From Dipylidium caninum (Eukaryota; Platyhelminthes; Cestoda; Cyclophyllidea; Dipylidiidae), in assembly GCA_017562135.1 (NCBI GenBank), contig QEYB01000368.1, positions 620,001-684,000 of the forward strand: a stretch of DNA of 64,000 nt, in the 5' to 3' direction. The position numbers and the translations under genes are program-made. The notes under the pieces were generated by a model. The model was not told the origin of the DNA and did not search any database. It saw only the letters and a program-made list of their open reading frames with translations. Positions 1 to 12,188 of this stretch are shown here, piece by piece; position 1 is the stretch's first letter; every line of letters begins with the position of its first letter.

Positions 1-209
1 TGTCACAGCTCTCCCGTTGAACTTAATACTTCAGCATTGTGGTTTATTGCCTAAGGTTCAAGCCAAGTACCTGAGGGAGAGGTGGGGTCAGAAAATGAGT
101 TTACTGACGCGTAGGCGGTATGTCGATATGCGTGTCCTCAGTCACATTTCATGTCTAGTATCAATTTGATTAGTGTCTACAACGCTTCTCTTGGTGTGTC
201 TGTTCGCAG

Positions 210-3200
210 CGAAGTGCAAAAGTTTCCTGAGGCGCTGCGTAAATCGGCAGAGGTGCAGTTTGCGATTGCGGTGCATTCAGCGGTTGCCGAACTTAACCAC
301 GTGCGTTTCTTCCGCCTGGTTCGATCCGCAGACTGTCTCACCGCTTGTCTCCTCCATCGGTACTTCAGTCAGGTCCGCTCCCACGCCCTCTTCGCGCTCT
401 CCGCCGCCTTCTTTGGGCATCCTCGACACGAAGTTGCGGTTCGTCCCCTCTCTGTTCTAATGATTTCCTTCGTGAAAATTCTGGCATGTTTTTTAGCACT
501 ATCCTGACGTTTTCATTGCTTATATGTGCAGTTTCCGCTCTCTGCCTTCGCGTATCAACTGGGCTTTGAGTGCCGAAACGACGCGGAGGCCTTCTGTGAG
601 CATTGGAATCTTCAGGTCTGTGGAGATGATCTAATTTTTAAGCGACACTCACCCCCTCGCGAGCCGGAGCTTGCGTGGCAGGAAAGAAGGGCACCACATG
701 TGAGTTTTTGCACCTTTTTCGAATCCGTAATAAGTCTACAAATTGGGCAATGATGCCTCCTTCTCTGCACGTTCATAGCTGATTGAAAATAAACGTGAGA
801 ACCAAAGTCTTGCGGACCTATTTAATGGCGGTCCGATCGATCCCTCTTATGCAAAACCGGGACCGGTCTACTCCTCCTTCGACGGCGACGGCCATCTCCT
901 TCCCGTGGAGGAGGTGCAGGAGTCGCCCTACTGCCCATCACCGACCAATTGCCTGTCGGTTTCGGAGATTGAACCGGGGTCTCCCACTATGCCAATTGAA
1001 GATCCCTTTAATGCAGACGCTTTCTCAGAATTGCAAAAAAGAAAAACTGCCTTTGACCCCGACTCAGTATTCACTTATCCTTCAGAAATTTATCTTTCTG
1101 GAGGAGCCGAGTCAACAGCACCAATAGCAATTTTTGATGATCTGCTGGACGACGAAATTCGAAGAGTTGTTACAGTAGATTTGAGTGAATTTAAGGCTGC
1201 AGAAAGTGTGGTAACCCATTTGATTGAAGAGGCCATCCAATTATACACAGTTCAGGTTGGTTGTACTAATTACATACCAACTGTTGTATATTTTATTCCT
1301 CTATCAGTTCCTTTTATGAATTATACAGGTAGTTGAGGAGGAGGTTGACATGTGTCTCAGTCGCATATCGTCTGCCGCTAAGGAAGTTGCGGACGGTATC
1401 ATTGGAACAACTTTGGACGACTTGCTTCTTGAACTCATACTCGATGTCACCGACGAGCATGTTGTCGCGGTGAGGGTTTATCCTGTGACCCTTATGGGAA
1501 TTTTGTGTGGGTTGAATAACCGCCGATTGACACAGCTGCAACTGTTTTCCACAACGGCTGCTAATCTTGAATGTTTATAAGCTTAGTGTCGTTCGCTCCA
1601 CATTTGATGATTTCGTCAATGCGGCTTGATACATATTCGAGTTCTTTTTCTCACTTTGTATGGGGGAAATTCAGCCTGTCACTCACTGACTTAGACGACC
1701 CTTGTGGACGACCCTAGTTTAGATACATGAAAATTTAACCCCTCTTCCTGAGTTCTCACTTCGACTGACAAGCGGAAAGTAAATTTGCAAGGTCTATTTG
1801 AATTGGATGCACCCTTCTTTAATGCTAATCGAATCGACCGCGAATCTCCTAGGCCATCTTCGGTGACCTGTTAACGGAAGCACTGAGTCGCCTTGCATCA
1901 CGGGTACTACGGAAGACTTTTTCAAAGCAGATGTGGACAAAACTTCTGTTGAGACGCGCGTTCTACGCCTGGAAGGCTGCCTGTCGGTGCGGACGGCGGC
2001 GCAACTCACATACTGACGGACTCCGCCACGTACCGGCCGCCCCCGCCCCCCGGTTATGGCTCGGCGACCTCAACCCCGAGGGGATCCCGGGTTCTCGGCG
2101 GATTTGGCTACAGGCCCTCCCAGATAGTGTGAAGTATGCGTGCAAGAGGGCTAGACTCGCTTCTTACCCTACTGAGGCAAGTCCGGCTTTGATCACCGTC
2201 CAACTTCCGAAGCCTATGATTTGTCAAGTAATCTGAGCCCTGAATTATTAATGTTTCTCATACGGCGACCCTCCAAGTTGGTCGCCCATTTTGAGGAGGA
2301 GTCGTGGCTCGCTATTTGAGCCTTCCACACGATATCTAATGATTTCCTTTTCATATCACTTCTTTCTCGTCTGACGACCTAATTTTTTTTTATCAAAGGT
2401 CATATGTCTTTGTATTATTACATTTTGGTTGCTCCGCTCTCTTCTACGTCCGAATGACGCCTTCTTTTGATTTTCTTCCCTTATTGCACTTCACTCGTGA
2501 CATTTACAAGTGACAGGGACTTGTTCAAAAGTGGGAGTCAATCACAACACATTTAAGAAACATAACAACTCGCGTAGATCACCTTCTCCGACCGTATTAT
2601 CTTGAAGGGTGTACTTTCTTTACCATCGAACACACTCTCCTAAAGACCATGATTCCGCATTTGTAGCTATGACCCTGAGATCTTGGGAATGTTCTTTTTA
2701 TTTCAGGGAGATATGAATCTCGCCCTCCAACATCACACAAATTTTCCTGACTTCCATGGGGCTAAAATTGGTGTCATCGTTAATACTGGACCCCATCTTT
2801 TTTTGCAATGGCTTAGTGCTAAACTGCAAAACTATGAAAACCTGATATTTATTCCCTCTGTGGACTGCCTTACGGGGACAGAAGCTGGACTTGTTATTGT
2901 TGGTAACATTACCTCGTCTCTCGCTGTTCCGCAACTTCACCTTTACCCCTCGGAGGTGAAAGCGTCAGTCGAACAATCGGACACCTCGATGAATATCTCA
3001 TTTCCCCCCTTGGCTGGTGGATTTGCCACGGTAGCCTATTGTTGGAGTAGGCTTCTTCAGTTTGGCCTTCAGTGGTTGGTGGAAAGGATGGTGGTCGCAG
3101 AGGACGGTGGCGGGACGACGCTGAAGACAACAACCACAGCCACTCTCCCGCGTCCCTCCTTTCTTCAGTCCTCGACTCTCGCGGAGCTGCTTTCAGCCAG

Positions 3201-4194
3201 GGTTCAGACAGCCTTCCTGACGCCCCTGCTGGACTCGATTAATCGATGGACTGAACAGGGACTGACTCATCCTGTGAGTCACCACGGCTGTTTTCGATCT
3301 GCATCGATCCCGTAGTCATCGCACCGCCCTTGACACTTGACTTTCTCTTATAATTATGCTGTGCTCATTTCATTGACTGGGCCACTTTTTTGCACTGGCA
3401 ATCGTAGGTTTCACCTCCACTGCATTGGCATTCCTCTTACAACGTTTATCTACTTTTAAATGGCAGATCAACTCGTGTATACACTCTCCCATGCTAAAAT
3501 GCAACTACCATCCGTCAGCATGTCCCAGTGTCAGTTTTTCCTTCTTGATATTGGCTGTATACTCCCATAACTAAGGCATTTCGACTACCTGCCTCGAAAT
3601 ATGCAGATTAACTTCATTTCTCATTTCCAGGATCCCCGTCGTATTCTTACCGCCTATAACCAGTGTTTGGATCCGCTACCAAAGCACATTCGGACGAGGC
3701 TCATCATTCATCCTCTCCCTGATCCTATTTCACCTGACACATCTTGGACAAACGCCGTGAATAGTTGGCACTCCTTCCTTCTCACCCCCCAATTCCAAGA
3801 GTTGACAACTATTCCCGAGCTCTCGCCAAACCGCTGTGAGCAGTGGAGACAAGTCAGTGCCTTGCTGGTTCCTTGGGGGTCCCTGTGTGTTCGGCTGGTG
3901 TGCGCCAAGCTAGATGCGACACTGAACGACGAAAAGCAGCCGTTGACCGCAGCAACCACAACCGAGGCGGTTCCAACGCCAGTACAACACTCCTTTGACC
4001 GGTTGGGCTCCCAGTTCTCGGTGTCCACGATTGTGCACCAATTTCGCTCCGGTCCGCCCATAGTAAGTCCAGGCGATGGCGAACGACCTACACTGCAAAA
4101 CCCCGTCTCACCAAACGCCTTGATTCGTCAATTGCAAGCGGTCGATGCGAAGATCAACAAGATTTCAGACGACGCCCGATCGATTCTCAAGTGA
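210..4194 (+). CDS. MCM3AP: MCM3AP/GANP homologue, 3' part (SAC3 domain to C-terminus)
   Basis: Germinal-centre-associated nuclear protein, the SAC3-type scaffold of the TREX-2 mRNA export complex at the nuclear pore. Exons by phase: 210-432, 532-699, 779-1255, 1329-1469, 1928-2227, 2707-3273, 3631-4194, giving about 812 residues to a TGA. The first exon reads as the SAC3/PCI helical region (KSAEVQFAIAVHSA, HVRFFRLVRSA), the second continues it (FAYQLGFECRNDAEAFCEHW). The 1928 exon has the RRAFYAWKAA segment seen between the SAC3 and MCM3AP regions of GANP, and the last two exons form the C-terminal MCM3-binding part. The 5' end lies outside the window; no exon was recognised in 1-209. Faces ARHGAP19 tail to tail. 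The 1469-1928 join is the least certain; family assignment is firm. Confidence 0.82.
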
Positions 4195-5087
4195 CCCCAA
4201 CCGTCCTCCTGTTCTTGTTTATACTCCTTTTTTAAAATAGCTATTCCTTGAGCCAAAAATTTTATTCCTCCAGCATTTTCTTCCCTGACCGCAACTGGGA
4301 GGTTGACGTCAAGGCTACGGTCATCCCCGTAGCATTGAACGCTTCGCCCTGGGTAAATGGCAAATCATAAGACTTGAAAACATTCCTTATCACTAAAAAC
4401 CAAAATTTTGGCAGTTATTTGCAGCAGCACCACTCCACGCAATATGCTTCCGTAATTTCGTCCAAGTGCCGCATCGGCGCTGTTTCACGTTATCTTTTTG
4501 CTGACACCAAGGTTTATGGCAGGCAGGGCAGATAGGGGGACGCCGACAAAACAAAGTCGGGAAGTAGTTTATTTGGCTATACTTCACTAAAGGGTGTTAT
4601 AAACAGGGCTGAAAATAGTACAACAGAGGGGAGCGCCATTATGTGTAATGGAGGAGGGACGAGAGGAGAGTGTGTAAGTTGGTGGGAATTTGGTTAAAAA
4701 TCTAGAACAAAGGCGCGGCAGCGTAAACAATTTAGGATGCCAGATTTGAAGCAACCAAACGAGAAAGACGGTCGTTGCAATACAGCAATCATGGGGTGGG
4801 GTGGTTTAAATAGCAAAAAAACAGAATGAGAACTAACGAAACGTGTTTAAGCATCGAAAAGATAGCTGGTTTTGCGGGCTCGGGTGTAGCCGTGTGCTTG
4901 AGTGTCGGTGGCCCTCCAATCGACGTCAACCAGGGGGAAGAACTGCGTAATTTTTATCCCTTAAACTCTAGGCGCATATGACATGGTCTAACTAAATTCA
5001 CTAACGCTCCAACCACCGATGGGGTGACGGTGGGGAAAAAGGCGCAAGATATGTCGGTAGTGTTGGAGGCTGTTCTAGGGACCATCA
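4195..5087. other. Convergent 3' intergenic region MCM3AP / ARHGAP19
   Basis: About 0.9 kb between two stop codons facing each other. It must hold both 3' UTRs. No credible exon was seen and no clear AATAAA on the plus strand near 4194. Confidence 0.5.
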
Positions 5088-8000
5088 TCAGCAGACGAGG
5101 CCTTGGGTAGGGAGGCGGTGGTCGCAGAAGACAGTGACGCAAAGCGGATGGAAGTCCTGCAGAGGGGAGCAGGACCGCCGCGAGTGCTTACGCCTCCTGT
5201 AGGGTGAACAGCGCGGCATCGCTCTTCGCTCCTCCGTCTCCGTCTCTGAGGATCCTTTCATATTGTGACGAATGTCCTCGAGAAGAGAAGCAGGCAAAAG
5301 AAAAAGCTCGTCGCTTAGTTGGATCAGTCGCGTCGCAAGAAAAATTCCCTCTTGGTAACTTCTTTTGAAATCTTCAAAGCCCTGCGAAAGAACATACAGT
5401 TAATGCAACATTCTATTGCCTAATATATCTAAGAACGACTCCTGATTCAGAAAACGTGCTCATGTTTCGGGAATGAGGGGTGTTTTAATGGCGGCGTAGA
5501 TGTTAAAGTATATTTTAAAACATAAATTTTCCCACAGCAACAGAAGTGCGCGAAGAGCAAATGTCATCAACACATTCCTTAAATCGAATTCTGTCAACTA
5601 GTCCATATGGCAAGAGATGGGTTTTGATGGTTATGCCGCAAAAATGGTCAGTCAGCCGCATTATGCCATTTTCAGAGGATTTGTAATGAGCCACTTATTC
5701 GTCTCAAAATTCTTTTTGCGTTTTAGGGATGTGTGCCTTTATTCACTTCTCTCAAGATTAAAGGGGTCAAACTTGTTCCTACCAAGACAATAAACGGTAG
5801 AAGAAGCGGTTACATTATTCGACTATTCTTCACAAAAAAACGCCGACGTTGGCCACTCCATCGCAGACAAAGAATATTTACTTTCAAATTACCTTGAACG
5901 ACCTTAATTTAAAACATGCTGTTATTAGTTCATGGGCACTTATGTGTTTTCACGATTTGCGAGTTGTGTCACACTGCTTTGGCCAACTCAGACCATCCCA
6001 GAGGGGGGAGGAGGCGGGGCGGCCTACCCGGCTCCTGGAGGCGCCGCGAGACTGGGGGACCGCGAGCGGCGCGAAGACGGGTCCGAAAACTGTGCCAAGG
6101 GCGGCATGAGTCATGCGGCTCTGCGTCACGTGCTTCGAGACGAGAGAGAGGAGCCGCAGAAACCGCTGCAGCAAAGACCGGTTCAGGGGGGGCAGCAACT
6201 GCACCAACAGACGCAACGACTTCACCTGTTTGGCGTAGGGGAGCAACTCTCTCGGCTGCATGCCCTCCGCCTCTTGTCTGCCCACAGGCTCGCAATCCCA
6301 TAGACCTTGGCGAAAGAGGACCAGAACTAATGAGATCCGCTGCCCCAAATGGCTTGTATGCCACTAGATTGGCGTGAGAACGCTGAGTCAGAGTGACCCA
6401 AGGTACGACTAATCGACGTGTCAATGTTACAAGCATGCTTTTAAGCCCTTAATTCATAAAGTTAATAATTTCCTCATAAACCAAACGATTTAGTCTAGGT
6501 GCCATCACAGTTGGGTTTCTTATGAGATGCATTTTGCTTGACGAAATGATAAATAAAAACAGTTTGCTGTGTCATTTTCTTCTGGTCGCTCAAACCCACT
6601 AACTTTCCTACAAATAACGCAAGTAGCATTTGACAGACGACGACAAATGATCAGGACTGTTAGCTATTGCACCTGATGGAACGACCTTACGGACACCATG
6701 GAGCTGCTTAACTTGACCCACTCAGCGTTCACGAAACACGCCTGGCCGATGAAACTCGTCGTAGGGGCCTGGGACAAACACTAGGGCGCTTCACCTTTGC
6801 CTGATCCGCCTTTAACTAGACTAATAGGGCTAAAAACATCCGATGAAGGATGAAATATTTTGGTCGTTGTTGAAAAGTGACAAATTTTCACCATACCTTC
6901 GCAATAGTGATTTCTAACCCTGTTTATTGCTATTAAGCGGGAGTTGACTGGCGTGGTGGAAGAAGTCCGCACTCCTCGGTGCCAGATAGATGCACGATAT
7001 GGCCAAACAGAAGAAATCCAAGCAGTCACAAGCCAACGCATAGGCGAACATTCGTGACTCCCCATTCAACTTATTTATGAGCGATGAGTTGAATTAGGTG
7101 AACCCATCCAGGCAGGCACGTACGTGCAGCTTCAAGAAACAGAGGCATAAGCGTGGCGGTGAGGAGCGGCGGAGTCAGATGGCCAATGATGGATTTCAGT
7201 GCCCCTGCGAGTTCATGAGGTGAGAATACACTCCAATCAAAAGCCTGACAATCAAAATGAGGACGGACCAGGGCCTCGGTGACGTTACGTTGCTGAGCCA
7301 AATTTCCTGTTTTACGAAACACACCCTCGAGACGAAATGCTGTAGGAAATAACCTTATTAATGAGAGGCCACAATTGCCACTAATTAGAATTTTCGTTCC
7401 TTACCGCCAGTATTCTCTAATATTTTCATCAGGTGGATAAGTCTCTCACAGAGAGAAGGAGTAAGAGGTAGAGCCTGAAGGGCGTCTGAAGGGAATGAAA
7501 AAACCATTAAGTATTTTACACATTGATGAAAGTATCGAGTCAAAAAAGTCATTTATCCGACTTATCTACACACTTCTAAGTTTTCTTCTACAGCAAAATC
7601 TGTGCTGAAAAAAACCTTAAACAGCCTTGAAAGCCATTGCGATGGAAATACTTGCAGATAAAAAGCATCAATATATGTTTACTTTACCCTCTTCATACCC
7701 TCGCAGTATCTTTAGCTTTTCTGACTGCCTAAAACAAGGTAACTCTAATAATTGGTGTTGAGGACCTCGGTAAAACACTGATGTCTCCATAACAGCGGAT
7801 ATAAAAGTACTAGACCTCAGGAATAATGCTGAAGCCTCTTGTGAAAGATGAAAACCACAAAGTAAGAGGCCAAGCAGAAAGCGCATGACGGGAAGAGTGC
7901 TTTCTGTTGACGTCGTGTCATATAGTGTCAATTTTGTGAATAAATACAGACAGTGGAGAGGAGAACATGGAGACAATGGAATACGAGATTCCAAGGGACA

Positions 8001-8608
8001 GGTGAGACATTGCCACCTTAATAAAAACAAGAAATGGTAAAAAAGGAGTGGCTTATTCGAAAAAAGCATGAACAGCACAACTGACGGTAAGCAGTCATTA
8101 CTTTGTAATATAACCAGCTTTGGGTGAAGATCTGCGAATGTAATGACCGGACATAATTGCCAGAAGCGTAATAGAAACTAAACTAACTGATTTTTAATTT
8201 TAACGAGACTGAAAAGACTGCTTAGGTAAGACAGATTAAAGTGGGCGTTTTGACTCTCAAAAGGGAGGACTGAGATATCGAAAAAAACACGAGTTAGAAA
8301 ACAGTAGTCATTGAACTAAAGCAAGACTAACACATATATTCACAAACCCTACCTCCACCATAATGCCGCGAGCGAGTGAATGTGAACCTTCCCGAATTCG
8401 ATTTATCAAGGCCAAAACCACTAAATTCGTGAAACAAATTAAATGGGATATCAATCTCGAAGGACAAATGTAAAAGGCAAATCGACCAAAATTTTTTAGG
8501 ACGCCGGATGCGAAAGTCGTTAAAATCCGGTGTCTCTCGTACAGCCTCTAGCAGTCGCAAGGCATGGGTGGAACATGCAGAAGTTGGGCCTCCATCACCT
8601 AGTGGCAT
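5088..8608 (-). CDS. ARHGAP19: RhoGAP protein, ARHGAP19-like
   Basis: GTPase-activating protein for Rho-family GTPases. Exons (minus, 5' to 3'): 8608-8353, 7485-7405, 7339-7124, 6305-6028, 5381-5088. All junction phases agree and give about 374 residues. The RhoGAP domain spans exons 2-4. It has PLTPSLCERLIHLM, then GVFRKTGN with the arginine finger, then LAGALKSIIGHLTPPLLT, then the LLVQLLPPLNRSLLQ block that is characteristic of ARHGAP19, then MTHAALGTVFGPVFAP. The last exon carries the ATRLIQLSDELFLLP helix. The first exon fits by phase but is weakly conserved; its ATG at 8608 could instead lie inside a longer exon (splice acceptor at 8599), so the N-terminus is tentative. Human ARHGAP19 is longer (about 490 aa). 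Confidence 0.8.
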
Positions 8609-11600
8609 GACAACAAACACCCCAAACCCGCTTAGTACAATGTGCCCAACCTGACCAATTCAACCGCAGTAAGTCTTAGTAGGCTCACCTCAGGTAGCCA
8701 ATCACAACACGGTGACAAGCTCAATGTCTTTCTTTCATTTTGATTGGATGTCTTGTCGGCACACACATGGTATTGGTGGAGAGATCAGACAGGGGTGCGT
8801 CTTTCGCAATCGATAATCCTTCCAAATAGGCGCTTTAATTGGCCACCAAGAACAGGCCCTCAATTGCACTCCTTATTCGTCAAATTCCACACGTGAGATT
8901 TTTCTCTTATATTTCCTATTATTCACGTTTTCGGGTATTGATTGCTCATTTCCACGAGGCACGATAGCGTTAAACCAACCGACCTCTTGAAAAGCAACCT
9001 AATGTCTCTAATTTAAGGATTTGTTCCTATAATGAAGCGTAATACACATTTCAGCTTCCATTCCTTCCTCTTGTACACACACAACCAAAGCTTCATAATC
9101 ACCAATTTTTTGTGAATACTCTCTTGCGATGCAAAATCGAACACGCAATCTTGGTTACCCGCGGCCAAGATCCAAAACTGGTTATATGTGATCTTTTTTC
9201 TTATTAAACTTAGAATATGTGAAGCTTTACATTTACGCACGTAGATCACGAGTGTTTAGAAGATGCAAACTTTGGTCTAGCGGGGGGGGGGGCATGCAGC
9301 ATCGAGGTTTATAAACTTTGTTTCAATGTGTATTTATGATATGGTGAAGAACGCCACTGAGCTTGAGTAGAGACCTTTTGAACTAACAGGAAACAAAAAC
9401 TTCCGCTGATTGTTGCAATAGCTAGTTAAACAGATTCGGTTTTTGAAGCCAGTAGCTGCAACTTGATTTGCGTAATCTAACATTTATTGCCGTTTATTGT
9501 GTGTTTTATTTATGTACTTTGTCCTTCTCTATGAGCCCCAATCTAGGTACATTTGAGGGAGTTTCAACTTCCTTTATCTAGGGTTATTTCAGAAGCCACT
9601 AAATGAAGGACTAGGCAGCTTTGGAAATAATTAGGTTTGAGCCACACAACTGCCATTCCAAGAACCAAAAACACCTCACAATGCAAATGGTGGGCAAGCA
9701 CACAATAAGCGAATACCGATGTCCCGAAAAGGGGATCCCGTACAGACAGAGGCAAAGGATTGAAATAGTGTACGGACGTTTTAAAGAAACTTAACGGCGA
9801 TAAATGATGAGGCAATTATGATGGTGAGTTTGAAGGAGTCTTTAAAGAAATGACCCAAATCAGGCGGTGGGGCGGCTAATGGATCGATTTATCCACCCAA
9901 TATGAGTGAATTTGGCATTTCAAAAGCTTTGCGGACTTTAGCGCCTAGCAGATATAAATTCAAACATTTTCGAGTTCGTAGCAGATGAAACGAGTGAGAA
10001 GAGTGTCTCGGACTACAGGCCCCGAAATCATCGGACGCATAGCAAATCGGAATGACGAAATTCCTCGTAAAAAGAAAATCTATGCGGAGGGTGAAAAGGG
10101 GAGTCGTTTTCTCTTCATTAAATATCAAAATCCTCTAAGAATTATACTGGAGATTTCGTTGCAGCATCCTTTCTAATTCTCGCCCCATCAAATCTTGGTC
10201 CATCTGAAGAGGCTTTAAACGCCTAAAATGGAATTATTAGTTTGCCTCCTGCTGTGGGGGTAGATTGCGGCCAAACGCCACGAACATTTCCCCGAAACAA
10301 AAGGTAAATGTCATAGAAAAGTATTTGGAGAAAGCTGTGGCATAATGATAGATGAGGAGTCGAAAGCTTGAATGACCCCGTATCGAGGTGAAACTTAGCT
10401 AATCAGGAATGGTGTATAATGTGGCAATTCCTTTAAACGCTCACAGACAACAGAGGAAACATGGCTGTTGGAGGTCATTTCGCAATATCGAGTGAGCCAG
10501 TTTGAACGCCCCTGAGTTTAGGAGTCTTTAAGTGACCTTAAGTATGGGAGTCAAATGACTTCAATGGCTGAATCGTTCTTACTTTTGGCGGTATAGTTCT
10601 TGAATCTAATCTACGCTTTTGGAAGAAAGTATTCAAATGCGCGAAATTTCTAAAAGCGGTTAAGGCAGTGCAAATGTTGTAGTGTCCTTGTCATTGTAGG
10701 TGGTCTTTTGAGTCAAAAAAGGCACTATTCTGCCTGACTAAAGAGAGCAAGATGTAATAATACAACTGAACAGAAAGAGGAGCCCCTGCAGATGGTCGGA
10801 AGATTGCTATTACACTAGATGTTCCAATATCCAAAAGTGCTTGCGAGCAAATGTTCTCGAAAGCACTCGAACTTAAGAGCTTAAATAAAAAATATTCAGA
10901 AGTGGTTTGATCAGTTAGGATAGAAATTCATTGCTGCTTATAGGGTTTGTGAGCCCCCGATGCGTGAAATATTGCGCAATCAGATATTGCGCGTGTGAAA
11001 GAAAGTGCAAACGTATAAACTAGTTATCGTTAAGAATTCAATGTTGGTTGCGCCAAATTCTAGAAATCATATAATGGAGCTTTTTGGACCTATAAACAGG
11101 CATGGTATTTGTTTGGCGCACCTACAATACCCTTGAAGTCTACGCGACCTAGGTGACTCGTTCGATTTAGCGCTTGCTTGCCTCGGATGCGTTCCTATTT
11201 CTGTCCGCGGCACTGGTTGAAGATAGGTGAATCTGTCTCTATCTATGCTCATTTCATACTTCATCTAATTTCAGTAATGTTGTAGAGTTAGCGGACTAAA
11301 TTAATTATCATTGGATTGTGCTGCACATCAAGTACCACGGAACGAAAAGCACTAAGTCATCGCGTTTTCACAATCAGTTTCAATTACCTGTATACATACA
11401 TTTTACAGGACCGAGAGCTAGTGTACATCATTTTATTACTTGTGGTTTCCGACTGATGTTTCTTTCGTGAAAATTTTGGAATTCTTTTAGGATACATCCG
11501 ACCTGTTTCTATTTTATTTACTTATTCTACTCCCTCATATCAATTCTTAACTTCACTCTTACACATTTTGATTGTGATCATAGCATGTGGGTTCTGTTCT

Positions 11601-12188
11601 CATGTGTGCTTTCTAATTTCATCCTATAACGTTTAAGCCAATACATTGTCTCCAGTTATTTACCTTCATTTAACTGAGACTATTTTATATGCTTTTTAAC
11701 GGTTTATGCCGATTTACCATCTTGACTTTTTATAATCGTGTAAGTCTATTGGTATAGAAGAAAAGCCATAATAATGAGAGGAAAATCACCGCAGTTCGGG
11801 AATTCTTATATGATAAGTCTTTTTTAGTTTTAATTCTGTTTTGCCCTTTATTCAATATGGTACGCATTCATCTTGTTTTCGTCTATGAAATTTATTTTTT
11901 CGCTTTTACATACATGGACTAGTGTCCGATTCAATCACCCCCTTAACGATTTTTAGGTGATAAAACCGTTGCTTATTGAAAGAACGATCAGTGTCTTTTT
12001 ACTATTCAAAACACTGCGGTATATTATGATATCGTCTAATTTTCTTGTTAATCTTATCTTCCTGCGTTTATTCTATGCCTGAAAGGTGGCTTTAATAGTA
12101 TTTTTCATTTTTAATCTAATAGATAAAAACTCCTAAGTCAAAGTCTTTTTTGCCCATTATTAACTGGCATTTCCCTTTAAATCAGAAA
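8609..12188. other. Intergenic, no gene recognised
   Basis: About 3.6 kb between divergently arranged ARHGAP19 and VANGL. Only short AT-rich open frames occur, with no recognisable domain. It may hold 5' exons of either gene and both promoters. A run of 11 G lies at 9282-9292. Confidence 0.5.
9282..9292 (+). repeat. Poly-G tract (11 nt)
   Basis: Uninterrupted run of 11 G in otherwise AT-rich sequence; a simple-sequence tract and a likely site of length error. Confidence 0.9.

Noticed and set aside
5916..6436. Overlapping GC-rich ORFs on both strands
   Set aside because: They are other-frame readings of the ARHGAP19 RhoGAP exon 6305-6028 and its GC-rich surroundings.
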